NCBI RefSeq assembly: GCF_003390885.1
Contig: NZ_QMEL01000005.1
Coordinates: 62,001-126,000 of the forward strand
Length of the DNA stretch: 64,000 bases
Source of the DNA: Pelagibacterium sediminicola
GTDB taxonomy: Bacteria > Pseudomonadota > Alphaproteobacteria > Rhizobiales > Devosiaceae
Direction: 5' to 3'
Within the stretch, counting starts at the first letter, position 1. Each line of letters begins with the position of its first letter. Below the pieces are notes generated by a model. That model had not been told where the DNA came from. It saw only the letters and a program-made list of their open reading frames with translations, and ran no database searches. Of this stretch, positions 1 through 8,703 are shown piece by piece. Position numbers and translations under genes: made by a program.

Positions 1-51
1 GTTATCCTAGTGATCCGTTGTCCCCATTTTCCTCGCTATCCACAGCAGAAC

Positions 52-67
52 ACACTATATTTAGGTT
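52..67 (+). promoter_or_regulatory. NrdR box 1 upstream of nrdJ
   Basis: The 16-mer ACACTATATTTAGGTT matches the NrdR-box consensus (ACACtATATaTaGTGT) at about 13 of 16 positions. It overlaps a TATATT that could serve as the -10 element of the nrdJ promoter. NrdR is the ATP/dATP-sensing repressor of ribonucleotide reductase genes and normally binds two such boxes. Consensus match is seen; NrdR binding is inferred. Confidence 0.6.
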
Positions 68-82
68 TTGCCCACACAGTGA

Positions 83-98
83 GCACTAGGGATAGTCG
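83..98 (+). promoter_or_regulatory. NrdR box 2 upstream of nrdJ
   Basis: GCACTAGGGATAGTCG keeps the CACTA...ATAGT core of the NrdR box (about 10 of 16 positions). It starts exactly 31 bp after box 1, the three-helical-turn spacing usual for tandem NrdR boxes. The spacing makes this weaker match credible. Confidence 0.5.
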
Positions 99-111
99 AT
101 TTCGTCCGATT

Positions 112-214
112 GACCTTGAGCCAGAATCGCAAAAAGGTCGGTTGCAACAGGTGCTTCGCCTGTCACGCAATCTACACATGACGGATCGTCCCAACGAGAG
201 CCGCCAGGCTCAAG
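112..214 (+). promoter_or_regulatory. structured leader of nrdJ with alternative pairings
   Basis: The leader between the NrdR boxes and nrdJ can fold in two incompatible ways. GACCTT (112-117) can pair with AAGGTC (134-139). Alternatively CTTGAGCC (115-122) can pair with GGCTCAAG (207-214), enclosing small hairpins around 147-163 (ACAGGTG/CGCCTGT type) and 180-190 (GACG/CGTC). I find no cobalamin-riboswitch B12 box. A regulatory RNA role is inference from base pairing only. Confidence 0.35.
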
Positions 215-245
215 CGGACATCTAACTTTGGGGAACCAGAAGGCA

Positions 246-3200
246 ATGCAAATAGAGCGGCGCTTTACCACGGCAGGCCAGGACGCCTACGCGGGTATCG
301 AATTCAAGAGTGCAACGAGCGAAATCCGCAACCCGGACGGGTCCGTGGTGTTCCGACTCGAGGATATTGCCGTGCCCGCGGCCTGGAGCCAGGTCGCCGC
401 TGACATCATCGCGCAGAAATATTTCCGCAAGGCGGGCGTTGCGAGGGCTTTGAAAAAGATTGAGGAGAACGACGTTCCCTCATGGCTCTGGCGCTCGGTT
501 CCCGACGAAAAGGCGCTCGCCAAGCTCCCCGAGGCAGAGCGCTACGGTTCGGAGACCGATTCCCGGCAGGTCTTCAGCCGTCTCGCCGGCACCTGGACCT
601 ATTGGGGCTGGAAGGGCGGCTATTTCTCCTCCGAGGACGACGCGCGCGCCTTTTACGACGAGCTGTGCTACATGCTCGCCACCCAGCGCTGCGCGCCCAA
701 TTCCCCGCAATGGTTCAACACGGGCCTGCATTGGGCCTATGGCATCGACGGCCCCGGCCAGGGCCATTTCTATGTCGACCCCTTCACCCACAAGCTGGTG
801 CAGTCCAAATCCGCATACGAGCATCCCCAGCCGCATGCGTGCTTCATCCAGTCCGTGGACGATGACCTCGTCAACGAGAACGGCATCATGGACCTGTGGG
901 TCCGCGAGGCGCGCCTGTTCAAGTACGGTTCGGGCACCGGCACCAATTTCTCGGCCCTGCGCGGCTCGGGCGAAAAGCTCTCGGGCGGCGGCAAGTCCTC
1001 TGGTCTTATGTCGTTCCTCAAGATCGGCGACCGGGCTGCGGGCGCCATCAAATCGGGCGGCACCACGCGCCGCGCGGCCAAGATGGTGGTGATCGATATC
1101 GATCACCCCGATATCGAGGAATATATCAACTGGAAGGTCAAGGAAGAGCAGAAGGTGGCCGCGCTCGTCACGGGCTCCAAGGTCGTCTCCAAGCATCTGA
1201 AACTCATCATGAAGGCCGCCGTCAATTGCGAAGGCAATGGCGACGACTGCTTCGATGTCACGAGGAACCCGGCGCTCAAGCGCGAGGTCAAGGCCGCCAA
1301 GAAAGCCCTGGTGCCGGAGAACTACATCTTCCGCGTCATCCAGTTCGCGAAACAGGGCTACACCGACATCGAATTCCCCATCTACGACACCGATTGGGAT
1401 AGCGAAGCCTATCTCACCGTTTCGGGCCAGAACTCGAACAACTCGGTGCGCGTGACCGACCAATTCCTCAAGGCCGTCGAGGACGATGGCGAGTGGAACC
1501 TGACCGCGCGCCAGGACGGGCGGGTAACGAAAACCCTCAAGGCCCGCGACCTCTGGGAATCGGTGGGCTACGCCGCATGGGCCTGCGCCGATCCCGGCAT
1601 CCAGTACCATTCGACCATCAACGACTGGCACACCTGCCCCGAGGCCGGCCCGATCGTCGCCTCCAACCCGTGTTCGGAATATATGTTCCTCGACGACACG
1701 GCCTGTAACCTGGCTTCGATCAACCTCCTGACCTTTAGGGGCAAGGACGGCAAGTTCGACATCGAAGGTTACGAGCACACCGTGCGGCTGTGGACGCTGG
1801 TGCTGGAAGTCTCGGTGATGATGGCGCAGTTCCCCTCGCGCGCCATTGCCGAACGCTCCTACCTCTACCGCACGCTGGGCCTTGGATACGCCAATATCGG
1901 CGGTCTGCTGATGACCTCGGGCATCCCCTATGACAGCGACGAAGGCCGCGCCATCGCCGGTGCGCTGACCGCGATCCTTTCGGGCATTTCCTACGCCACC
2001 TCGGCGGAAATCGCCTCCGAGCTGGGCGCGTTCAAGGATTACAAGCGCAACTCAAAACATATGCTGCGCGTCATCCGCAACCACCGCCGCGCCGCCTATG
2101 GCGAAGCTGGCGGCTATGAGAACGTCGCCATCGCCCCCGTCCCGCTCGACCACGGCGCGGCAATCGATGCCGACCTGCTCTCGGCGGCAAAAGCGGCATG
2201 GGACAAGGCGCTGACGCTGGGCGAAAAGCACGGCTATCGCAACGCGCAGGTCTCGGTGATCGCCCCCACGGGCACCATCGGGCTGGTGATGGACTGCGAC
2301 ACGACCGGGATCGAACCCGACTTCGCGCTGGTGAAGTTCAAGAAGCTCGCCGGTGGCGGTTATTTCAAGATCATCAACCGCGCCGTGCCCGAAGCGCTCA
2401 GGACGCTTGGCTATTCGGAAGACCAGATCGCCGAGATCGAGGCCTATGCCGTGGGCCATGGCAACATGAACCAGGCGCCCGGCATCAACCCGGCAACGCT
2501 TGCTACCAAGGGGTTCCCCGAGGACAAGATCGAAGCGCTCAACGCCGGGATGAAGTCGGCCTTCGACATCAAGTTCGTCTTCAACCAGTGGACGCTTGGC
2601 GTTGATTTCCTCAAATTCCTCGGCGTCACCGACGAGCAGCTTGCCGACCCGGCCTTTGAGCTTCTGGCTTTCCTGGGCTTCTCCAAAAAGGAGATCGAAG
2701 CGGCAAACATCCACGTTTGCGGCGCGATGACGCTGGAAGGCGCACCGTTCCTCAAGGACGAGCATCTGCCGGTCTTCGATTGCGCCACTCCGTGCGGCAA
2801 GATCGGCAAGCGTTATCTCTCGGTCGAATCCCACATCCGCATGATGGCCGCGAGCCAGCCCTTCATTTCGGGCGCGATCTCGAAAACCATCAACATGCCC
2901 AACGATGCGACCGTCGAGGACTGCAAGGAAAGCTACATGCTCTCCTGGAAGCTGGCATTGAAGGCCAACGCGCTCTATCGCGACGGCTCCAAGCTTTCCC
3001 AGCCGCTCAACGCCTCTATCCTTGCTGACGAGGACGAGGATGAGGACGACGCGGCCGAACTCGCCGCCCTCACCGCCGCCGAGCGCATTCCGGCCGTGGC
3101 GGAAAAGGTTATCGAGCGCGTGGTGGAACGCATCCGCGAGCGCGAAAGGATGCCCGACCGCCGCAAGGGCTACACCCAGAAGGCGATCGTTGGCGGCCAT

Positions 3201-3932
3201 AAGGTCTATCTCCACACCGGCGAATATGGCGACGGGCGGCTGGGCGAGATCTTCATCGACATGCACAAGGAAGGCGCCGCCTTCCGCGCCATGATGAACA
3301 ATTTCGCCATCGCCATCTCCATCGGCCTGCAATATGGCGTGCCGCTGGACGAATTCGTGGAAGCCTTCACCTTCACGCGCTTCGAGCCGGCCGGCCTCGT
3401 GATGGGCAACGACACCATCAAGAACGCCACCTCGATCCTCGACTACGTGTTCCGCGAACTGGCGATCTCGTATCTCGACCGGACCGACCTTGCCCATGTG
3501 ACCCCCGATGCGGGCGCCACCTCGATCGGCAAGGGCGTTTCCGAGGACAAGGCCATCACCGACCGCGCCACCCCTGCCCCCATGCCCGCCGACAACTTCG
3601 TCTCGCGCGGCATGACCCGCGGGCGGGTGAAGGACAAGACCCTGATGCTGGTCGCCTCCTCGGACTACAAGCCCGCCAACCCCGTGCAGGCCATGCAGAC
3701 CTCGGCGGTGACGGCCCTGAAACAGGACCGCCAGGAAGCTCCCAAAGCGGAATTGCCTCCCTTCGAGGAGGTGAAAGCCGCCGCCGCAAAGGACACTAAC
3801 ACGCTGCGCATGGAAGCCCAGATGAAGGGCTATGTCGGGGAAGCGTGCTCGGAGTGCCAGAATTTTACGCTGGTGCGGAACGGGACGTGTCTCAAGTGCG
3901 ACACGTGCGGGTCGACGACCGGGTGTAGCTGA
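246..3932 (+). CDS. nrdJ: vitamin B12-dependent (class II) ribonucleoside-diphosphate reductase
   Basis: Reduces ribonucleotides to deoxyribonucleotides with adenosylcobalamin as radical generator, so it works with or without oxygen. At 1228 aa it has the length of alphaproteobacterial NrdJ. Visible features are the N-terminal start MQIERRFT, the loop [18 protein letters not shown] with active-site cysteine, the stretch APTGTIG, a late acidic linker (DEDEDEDD, about residue 925), and a C-terminal zinc-ribbon/redox tail with [12 protein letters not shown] and a terminal CS. The frame is open from a TTG at 228, but the ATG at 246 gives the family's usual N-terminus. Tandem NrdR boxes and a structured leader lie upstream. 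No nrdA/B or nrdZ is present in the window. Confidence 0.97.
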   Translation: MQIERRFTTAGQDAYAGIEFKSATSEIRNPDGSVVFRLEDIAVPAAWSQVAADIIAQKYFRKAGVARALKKIEENDVPSWLWRSVPDEKALAKLPEAERYGSETDSRQVFSRLAGTWTYWGWKGGYFSSEDDARAFYDELCYMLATQRCAPNSPQWFNTGLHWAYGIDGPGQGHFYVDPFTHKLVQSKSAYEHPQPHACFIQSVDDDLVNENGIMDLWVREARLFKYGSGTGTNFSALRGSGEKLSGGGKSSGLMSFLKIGDRAAGAIKSGGTTRRAAKMVVIDIDHPDIEEYINWKVKEEQKVAALVTGSKVVSKHLKLIMKAAVNCEGNGDDCFDVTRNPALKREVKAAKKALVPENYIFRVIQFAKQGYTDIEFPIYDTDWDSEAYLTVSGQNSNNSVRVTDQFLKAVEDDGEWNLTARQDGRVTKTLKARDLWESVGYAAWACADPGIQYHSTINDWHTCPEAGPIVASNPCSEYMFLDDTACNLASINLLTFRGKDGKFDIEGYEHTVRLWTLVLEVSVMMAQFPSRAIAERSYLYRTLGLGYANIGGLLMTSGIPYDSDEGRAIAGALTAILSGISYATSAEIASELGAFKDYKRNSKHMLRVIRNHRRAAYGEAGGYENVAIAPVPLDHGAAIDADLLSAAKAAWDKALTLGEKHGYRNAQVSVIAPTGTIGLVMDCDTTGIEPDFALVKFKKLAGGGYFKIINRAVPEALRTLGYSEDQIAEIEAYAVGHGNMNQAPGINPATLATKGFPEDKIEALNAGMKSAFDIKFVFNQWTLGVDFLKFLGVTDEQLADPAFELLAFLGFSKKEIEAANIHVCGAMTLEGAPFLKDEHLPVFDCATPCGKIGKRYLSVESHIRMMAASQPFISGAISKTINMPNDATVEDCKESYMLSWKLALKANALYRDGSKLSQPLNASILADEDEDEDDAAELAALTAAERIPAVAEKVIERVVERIRERERMPDRRKGYTQKAIVGGHKVYLHTGEYGDGRLGEIFIDMHKEGAAFRAMMNNFAIAISIGLQYGVPLDEFVEAFTFTRFEPAGLVMGNDTIKNATSILDYVFRELAISYLDRTDLAHVTPDAGATSIGKGVSEDKAITDRATPAPMPADNFVSRGMTRGRVKDKTLMLVASSDYKPANPVQAMQTSAVTALKQDRQEAPKAELPPFEEVKAAAAKDTNTLRMEAQMKGYVGEACSECQNFTLVRNGTCLKCDTCGSTTGCS

Positions 3933-4009
3933 TCGAATCCCGACATGATTTTCAAAGGGTGGCGGATGTTTCCGTCACCCTGAGCAACGTTGTGGCGGAG
4001 GCTTTGTGC

Positions 4010-4038
4010 TGGACCCCGGTAATAAATACCGGGGTCCA
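4010..4038. repeat. family D hairpin repeat (perfect 12-bp stem)
   Basis: TGGACCCCGGTA, loop ATAAA, TACCGGGGTCCA: a perfect 12-bp inverted repeat just after nrdJ. The same loop/stem design recurs at 27172-27192, 27235-27257, 35789-35809, 35855-35880, 56305-56327 and 62555-62577, with changed but still paired stem bases. There is no T-tract, so it is a REP-like element and not a classical terminator. Confidence 0.75.
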
Positions 4039-4060
4039 GCGCGATCCCAACGCAAGCATC

Positions 4061-4294
4061 CTACGTCCCCGAAAACGCCACCTTCACACCACGCTGGCGG
4101 AAATAGGCCTGCATCGTCTTGCGGCCTGCGCGGTTGTTTTGCGCGAGCCTCGCCGGCTCGAACACGGCCTCTTTCGCGCCCTCGCGCGCCATGACGCGTT
4201 TGAGGTTGGCGATATGGGTATCGAGGTCCGCGTTGTCCGCGGCCAGCGACGCATAAATGGCGTCAATCGCTTCTGCCAGATTCGGCTCGCTCAT
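4061..4294 (-). CDS. conserved small hypothetical protein
   Basis: A 77-residue protein starting MSEPNLAEAIDAIY. An in-frame ATG lies 33 nt further upstream, but the inner ATG gives a cleaner N-terminus. The first half is acidic and helical; the second half is basic with the string QNNRAGRKTMQAYFRQRGV. There is no signal peptide or membrane segment. It resembles small uncharacterised proteins common next to housekeeping genes in Hyphomicrobiales, but I cannot assign a function. It ends close to the hairpin after nrdJ, so the two genes converge. Codon use looks like that of the neighbours. Confidence 0.6.
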   Translation of the reverse strand: MSEPNLAEAIDAIYASLAADNADLDTHIANLKRVMAREGAKEAVFEPARLAQNNRAGRKTMQAYFRQRGVKVAFSGT

Positions 4295-4360
4295 TGATAA
4301 AATTCCCCTGAAATCACGATTGCCCACTTATCACGAATCGGGCGCGCACCATACCGGCCC

Positions 4361-4819
4361 TTACGCGCCCACATCCACCCATTCCGCGCCGGTAATCTCG
4401 GCCAGCCGGTCCGGCGAAATGCGCACCGAGCTGTTGGTGCTGCCCGCCGCCGGGACGACGATGTCGAATTCTTTCAGGCTCACATCGCAATAGACCGGCA
4501 GCGGCTGGACCAGCCCGAAGGGACAGACGCCGCCCACCGGGTGGCCGGTGATGGCTTCCACCTCATCGAGCCCCAGCATCTTGGCCTTGCCGCCGAACGC
4601 TGTGCGGGCTTTTTTGTTGTCCAGCCGCGCGGTGCCCTTGGTGACCAGCAGGAACACGCGTTCGCCCACACGCAGCGACAGCGTCTTGGCGATCTGGCCG
4701 GGCGCAACGCCGAAGGCTTCGGCGGCCAGGGCAACGGTAGCGCTGCTCGTTTGCGCTTCCTCGATCTCGATTTCGGGGGCGTGCTGGGCCAGAAAGGCGC
4801 GGACGGACTCAAGGCTCAT
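4361..4819 (-). CDS. ybaK: YbaK/ProX-type aminoacyl-tRNA deacylase
   Basis: A 152-aa single-domain protein of the YbaK/EbsC/ProX superfamily, which hydrolyses mischarged aminoacyl-tRNAs (typically Cys-tRNA(Pro) or Ala-tRNA(Pro)) in trans. Family marks are GQIAKTLSLRV, the lysine-containing TKGTARLDNKKA, the glycine-rich loop GHPVGGVCPFGL and the C-terminal VPAAGSTNSSVRISPDRL. The exact substrate cannot be read from sequence. It lies 66 nt downstream of the small hypothetical gene's start on the same strand and 37 nt from the end of the flavoprotein gene, so co-transcription with the flavoprotein is possible. Confidence 0.88.
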   Translation of the reverse strand: MSLESVRAFLAQHAPEIEIEEAQTSSATVALAAEAFGVAPGQIAKTLSLRVGERVFLLVTKGTARLDNKKARTAFGGKAKMLGLDEVEAITGHPVGGVCPFGLVQPLPVYCDVSLKEFDIVVPAAGSTNSSVRISPDRLAEITGAEWVDVGA

Positions 4820-4856
4820 GAAGACAACCGGAAAAAAGGACAGAGACCCTTACCGG

Positions 4857-6278
4857 TTACACAATCATTCCATCCCGCTCAAGCCAGTGGCGCACGCCCT
4901 TGCCCGCCCAGCATCCTGTTGCAAGGCAGGCGGTGAGCAGATAGCCGCCGGTTGGCGCCTCCCAATCGAGCATTTCGCCCGCAACGAAGACGCCCGGCAG
5001 CGCTTCCAGCATCAGGTTTTCATCCACCGCCTCCCACGCAATGCCGCCCGCCGAGGAAATCGCCTCGGCAATCGGGCGCGGGCGCTCAACGGGGAGCGGC
5101 AACGCCTTGATGCGGGCGGCAAGAGTTTGAGGCTGGCTCCGCTCGCCCACCGTGGAAAATGCCCGCACCAGCGCGGCCTTCACCGGATCGAGCCCGGCCT
5201 TGCGCAACCGGTTTGAAAAGCTCGCCTTGCGCCCGGCCTTTTCCAGATCGCGCGCAATCCGCGCCGCGTCCCGGCCCGGCAGGAGATCGAGGATGAGAAT
5301 GGCTTCCCCATCACGCTCCAACGCATCGCGCAACGCAGCGGAATGAGTGTAAACGAGGCTGCCTTCGATCCCCGTGCGGGTGATGACGAATTCGCCCCGC
5401 GATGTGCCCGATGCGGAGGTTGCGGCGACGGATTTGACCGGCATTCCGGCAAACCGGCTGCCGATCTCTTCCGGCCAATCCACATCGAACCCGCAATTGG
5501 CGGGGCGGAAGGGGAGGATCGGAATGCCCTTGTCGGCCAGCCACGGAACCCACGCAGCATCCGCCCCGAGTCGGGGCCAGCTCGCGCCACCCAGCGCGAG
5601 GATAACGGCGTCGAAATGGTAGGTTTGGGGGCCGGTGGGGGTGTCGAATTGAAAGGCGAGTCTTTGGCTGGTTTCAGAGCCGGCACCCCTCACCCCCAAC
5701 CCCTCTCCCTCAAGGGGAGAGGGGGGCGAAGGAGCCGAGGCATCCACGAAGTTCCCTTCTCCCCTTGTGGGATTGAGGAATGTCCCGAAGGGCAAATCGC
5801 TCCAGTGGAGCGATTTGAATGACGAAAGTGGGCCGGCGAAGCCGGGTCGGATGAGGGGTGCAGCGATGCCAGCAAACCCCACCCAGCGATGCCGCGTAAG
5901 CACCGTTACCCCGCGCGCCTCCAAACGCGCGAGCCACGCACGCAGCAACGGCGATGCCTTCATGGCCACCGGGAACACCCGTCCCGACGATCCCGTGAAC
6001 GTCTCCTGCCCCAAACCCGCCGCCCATTCCCGCGCATCGGCGCCGGTAAACGCATCGAGGATCGGACGCAGGCGATGGCCGGTCGTACCGAAGCGGGTGA
6101 GAAAATCGGCGTGCGGTTCGGCGTGGGTGAGGTTGAGGCCGGACTTCCCGGCCATCAGGAATTTGCGGCCCACGGTTGGCATGGCCTCGTAAACGGTGAC
6201 CTTGTGCCCTGTTGCGCAAAGAACCTCCGCCGCCATCAGCCCCGCCGGGCCGCCACCGATGATGCCGATGTGTTTCAT
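4857..6278 (-). CDS. TIGR03862/HI0933-like FAD-dependent oxidoreductase with repeat insertion
   Basis: A 473-aa flavoprotein of the HI0933/BaiN-like family. The FAD Rossmann motif is IGIIGGGPAGLMAAE near the N-terminus, followed by GRKFLMAGKSGLNLTH, and later LALGGASWPRLG and GGYLLTACLATG. Start: ATG at 6278 with GGAGGT 6 nt upstream. An open frame extends further but lacks homology. Residues about 136-207, between RHRWVGF and FQFDTPTGP, have no counterpart in the family. They are translated from a family A repeat (5683-5870), which gives the string SPLEGEGLGVRG. The insertion keeps the frame and lies between two conserved blocks. The catalytic role of this family is unknown. The protein is probably still made, but its activity is uncertain. 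Confidence 0.85.
   Translation of the reverse strand: MKHIGIIGGGPAGLMAAEVLCATGHKVTVYEAMPTVGRKFLMAGKSGLNLTHAEPHADFLTRFGTTGHRLRPILDAFTGADAREWAAGLGQETFTGSSGRVFPVAMKASPLLRAWLARLEARGVTVLTRHRWVGFAGIAAPLIRPGFAGPLSSFKSLHWSDLPFGTFLNPTRGEGNFVDASAPSPPSPLEGEGLGVRGAGSETSQRLAFQFDTPTGPQTYHFDAVILALGGASWPRLGADAAWVPWLADKGIPILPFRPANCGFDVDWPEEIGSRFAGMPVKSVAATSASGTSRGEFVITRTGIEGSLVYTHSAALRDALERDGEAILILDLLPGRDAARIARDLEKAGRKASFSNRLRKAGLDPVKAALVRAFSTVGERSQPQTLAARIKALPLPVERPRPIAEAISSAGGIAWEAVDENLMLEALPGVFVAGEMLDWEAPTGGYLLTACLATGCWAGKGVRHWLERDGMIV
5683..5870. repeat. family A multi-hairpin repeat, copy 1, inside a CDS
   Basis: An element of about 188 bp bounded by GCACCCCTCA and TGAGGGGTGC. It contains CCCTCTCCCTCAAGGGGAGAGGG, GAAG/CTTC blocks and a long AATCGCTCCA/TGGAGCGATT palindrome (about 5799-5818). 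It shares its order of blocks with copies at 36851, 41338, 49309 and 54214. This copy lies wholly within the flavoprotein gene and is read through in frame. Confidence 0.85.
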
Positions 6279-6306
6279 CTGACCTCCTAGGCCGTCGTGA
6301 GCGCCG

Positions 6307-6437
6307 CTGCACCCCTCCCCGGCCCTCCCCATCAAGGGGAGGGTGCTTCCTCTTTGCCAGGCTGTCTCCATGCGCACAGAGCCAGCACCTCCCCCCTTGT
6401 GGGGGAGGCTGGGAGGGGGGGCGGCGCAAGCCGAAAC
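6307..6437. repeat. family B repeat, copy 1
   Basis: GCACCCCTCCC...CCCCATCAAGGGGAGGGTG at the left and CACCTCCCCCCTTGTGGGGGAGG...GGAGGG at the right, followed by CGGCGCAAGCCGAA. The same order occurs at 28134-28258. It fills the flavoprotein/aminopeptidase intergenic gap and is related in style to family A. Confidence 0.8.
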
Positions 6438-6535
6438 TTGCTTTCCCTCATGCCCTTCCCCCGATAGACGCGCAAGGGTTGAAGCGTTAGGCTCGGCCTT
6501 CCAAGTGACGAGTCCAATCTCAAAAGAGTTACCCA

Positions 6536-7789
6536 ATGACCGCCCTGCCCTCCTTTCCCGCCGTCGATCCGCAAAAACTCGACAAGCTCGCGCAAGTCGC
6601 GGTTCATACCGGGCTTGGCCTCGCACCCGGCCAGAGCCTGTTGATGACCGCACCGATCACCGCGCTGCCGCTCGTGCGCGCCATCACCGAGCATGCCTAC
6701 AAGGCAGGCGCGCATCTGGTGACCACCATCTATTCGGACGAGGCAACCACGCTTTCAAGGTTTCGCAATGCGCCGGACGGTGCGTTCGATACCGCCGCCG
6801 ACTGGCTGTTCGAGGGCATGGCCAAGGCGTTCGATACCAACACCGCACGCCTTGCCATCGCGGGCGACAACCCCATGATGCTGGCCGATGAGGACCCCGA
6901 AAAGGTGGCGCGCGCCAACAAGGCGACCTCGATTGCCTATAAGCCGGCCATCCAGCGCATCACGACGTTCGCGACCAACTGGAACATCGTTTCCTATCCC
7001 AACGCGAAATGGGCGCAACTCGTCTTTCCCGGCCTTCCCGAAGACGAGGCGATCGTCAAGCTGGCCGATGCGATCTTCGCCGCGTCCCGCGTCGACCGCG
7101 ACGATCCGGTGGCCGAATGGGCGCGGCACAACGCGGATATTCACGCGCGCCGCGACTGGCTCAATGCGCAGAACTTCCGCGACCTGCATTTCACCGCCCC
7201 CGGCACCGATCTGGTGGTAGGGCTGGCCGATGGGCACGCCTGGAAGGGCGGCGCATCGAAGGCCAAGAACGGAATCACCTGCAACCCCAACATCCCGACC
7301 GAAGAGGTGTTCACCACTCCGCACGCCCGCCGCGTCAACGGCCGGGTGCGCGCGACAAAACCGCTTTCCCATCAGGGCACGCTGATCGAAAATATCGAGA
7401 TGGTGTTCAAGGATGGCGTTGCGGTCGAGGTGACGGCGACGAAGGGCGGCGAGGTCTGGAACAAGGTGCTCGATACCGATGAGGGCGGCCGCCGCATCGG
7501 CGAGGTGGCGCTGGTGCCCCATTCCTCACCCATCAGCCAGTCGGGCATCCTGTTCTACAACACCCTGTTCGACGAGAACGCCGCCTGCCACATCGCCATG
7601 GGCCAGTGCTACTCGGAGTGTTTCGTCGATGGCGACAAGCTCTCCGAGGCCGAGATCAAGGAGCGCGGCGGCAATTCCAGCCTCATCCATATCGACTGGA
7701 TGATCGGCTCGGGCGAAACCGATATCGACGGCATCAAGGATGACGGCACACGCGTGCCGGTGTTCCGCAAGGGCGAATGGGCCTATTGA
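6536..7789 (+). CDS. M29 family aminopeptidase (AmpS/PepS-like)
   Basis: A 417-aa cytosolic metallo-aminopeptidase of the thermophilic metalloprotease (M29) family, which releases N-terminal residues from peptides. Full-length family pattern: NPNIPTEEVFTTPH carries the metal-binding glutamate, GEVALVP the second glutamate, ENAACHIAMG and SSLIHIDWMIG the histidine/aspartate ligands near the C-terminus. There is no signal peptide. The start is ATG at 6536, directly after a family B repeat, with only a weak AAGAG purine run upstream. The next gene starts 15 nt after its stop, so the two are probably one transcript. Confidence 0.92.
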   Translation: MTALPSFPAVDPQKLDKLAQVAVHTGLGLAPGQSLLMTAPITALPLVRAITEHAYKAGAHLVTTIYSDEATTLSRFRNAPDGAFDTAADWLFEGMAKAFDTNTARLAIAGDNPMMLADEDPEKVARANKATSIAYKPAIQRITTFATNWNIVSYPNAKWAQLVFPGLPEDEAIVKLADAIFAASRVDRDDPVAEWARHNADIHARRDWLNAQNFRDLHFTAPGTDLVVGLADGHAWKGGASKAKNGITCNPNIPTEEVFTTPHARRVNGRVRATKPLSHQGTLIENIEMVFKDGVAVEVTATKGGEVWNKVLDTDEGGRRIGEVALVPHSSPISQSGILFYNTLFDENAACHIAMGQCYSECFVDGDKLSEAEIKERGGNSSLIHIDWMIGSGETDIDGIKDDGTRVPVFRKGEWAY

Positions 7790-7803
7790 GAAAGGGCGTC
7801 CGC

Positions 7804-8394
7804 ATGATCAGGCCAGCCATTACCGGGGTTTTCGCCGTTCTCGCGCTGGCCGCGCCCGCCAGCGCCCAGGATGCGCAAGCCGCGTTCGAGACGGCGTTCA
7901 GCGATTTCTGCTTTCTCGATGAGGAAAGCGCGGCAGCGGAATACTATCCCAACGAAAGCTGGTCACTGACCTGGGAGGACGGCTATTCGGACGTCCAGTA
8001 TTCGGGCACGCTGCACCAGTTCTTCTGCTCGGCGGGCGCCTACAACGTCAATCTGGTCTATTATCTCGAGCAGGACGACGACCCTTTCCCGGGGCTCATG
8101 CCGGTAAGTTTCGCCACGCCTCACTACGACGTCGAATATGAAAACGACGATTTCGAGGGCGCGGTGGAAACGATCAGGGTGCGCGGTTTCGACACCCAGT
8201 TCATGCTCACCAACCCCGAATTCGACCCCGAAGCGCAGACGATTACCGACCATACGCTGTGGCGCGGGCTGGGTGATGCCTTTTCCTCGGGCCACTGGGT
8301 GTTCGACAAGGGACAGTTCGTGCTCAAGACCTACGACGTCGATGCCACATATGACGGCGAGCAGAACCCGCAGCGCATCGTGGAGTACAAATAG
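7804..8394 (+). CDS. exported protein, DUF1176-like
   Basis: A 196-aa protein with a Sec signal peptide (MIRPAITGVFAVLALAAPASAQ, cleavage after ASA). ATG 7804 is chosen over the earlier in-frame start because it gives a clean signal peptide. The mature part is acidic, aromatic-rich and has two cysteines (residues about 37 and 77) that could form a disulfide. The end WVFDKGQFVLKTYDVDATYDG resembles the closing part of DUF1176 proteins, but the family call is tentative. The function is unknown. It is probably periplasmic and co-transcribed with the aminopeptidase gene. Its 3' end faces the minus-strand sRNA candidate. Confidence 0.75.
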   Translation: MIRPAITGVFAVLALAAPASAQDAQAAFETAFSDFCFLDEESAAAEYYPNESWSLTWEDGYSDVQYSGTLHQFFCSAGAYNVNLVYYLEQDDDPFPGLMPVSFATPHYDVEYENDDFEGAVETIRVRGFDTQFMLTNPEFDPEAQTITDHTLWRGLGDAFSSGHWVFDKGQFVLKTYDVDATYDGEQNPQRIVEYK

Positions 8395-8400
8395 CACCCA

Positions 8401-8551
8401 TAAAAAAAGGCCGCAGCGCCGGGCGGGCGACTGCGGCCTCAATATTTGCGCTTCCGCCGCGCTGTTGAGGGCTTGGGGGACTACAGCGAAAGCGCACATC
8501 AGCCGTTCCGACAATTGGGGAGGTGGGGGTACTTCCCGGATCGCGGAACTG
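8401..8551 (-). ncRNA. candidate trans-acting sRNA with C-rich loops
   Basis: On the minus strand a TATAAA (8564-8559) is followed by about 150 nt that fold into three stem-loops. Hairpin 1 is GTTCCG/CGGAAC, with CCCCCACCTCCCC in its loop. Hairpin 2 is GCGCTT/AAGCGC plus CGCTGT/ACAGCG, with a loop holding GTCCCCCAAGCCC. Hairpin 3 is a strong intrinsic terminator, AGGCCGCAG/CTGCGGCCT then a run of Ts. Two C-rich loops that look anti-Shine-Dalgarno, plus a U tail, match the architecture of rhizobial alpha-r7/alpha-r14 type sRNAs. The -35 is weak. There is no coding potential. Not 6S: no central bubble or end-closing stem. Confidence 0.5.
8408..8439 (-). terminator. intrinsic terminator, minus-strand orientation
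   Basis: A perfect 9-bp stem AGGCCGCAG/CTGCGGCCT. Read on the minus strand it is followed by a run of six to seven Ts. On the plus strand it has no T-tract. It therefore ends leftward transcription although both flanking protein genes run rightward, which points to a minus-strand transcript from the gap. Confidence 0.7.
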
Positions 8552-8604
8552 GCGGCAATTTATAAACGTCCTGCATGGGCGCGTTTGCCGCCATGGCAGA
8601 TGCC

Positions 8605-8610
8605 TATAAT
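8605..8610 (+). promoter_or_regulatory. possible -10 element of amn
   Basis: TATAAT 94 nt before the amn start. TTGCCG at 8585 is too close (14 nt) to be an ideal -35. An 8-bp inverted repeat, GGCGGCAA (8551-8558) with TTGCCGCC (8585-8592), lies just upstream between the amn and sRNA promoters and could be an operator. Weak evidence. Confidence 0.3.
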
Positions 8611-8703
8611 ATCGCGCGTCAATGCGGCAATAAAAGGCCCGCTCACCGAACTGTGATAAGCACGTGCCAATATGCTAACAAGAACAAGAAAAAGGGAAAC
8701 ATC

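Noticed and set aside
100-245. Cobalamin riboswitch upstream of nrdJ
   Set aside because: Expected for a B12-dependent enzyme but the B12 box (GCCACTG) and the other conserved core segments are missing.
2052-3497. Long minus-strand open frame opposite nrdJ (and another at 480-1778)
   Set aside because: Shadow of nrdJ; no homology-like motifs, and nrdJ motifs are continuous on the plus strand.
8401-8551. 6S RNA as the identity of the minus-strand RNA
   Set aside because: The size fits, but there is no long closing stem between the ends and no central open bubble; the C-rich loops fit a trans-acting sRNA better.
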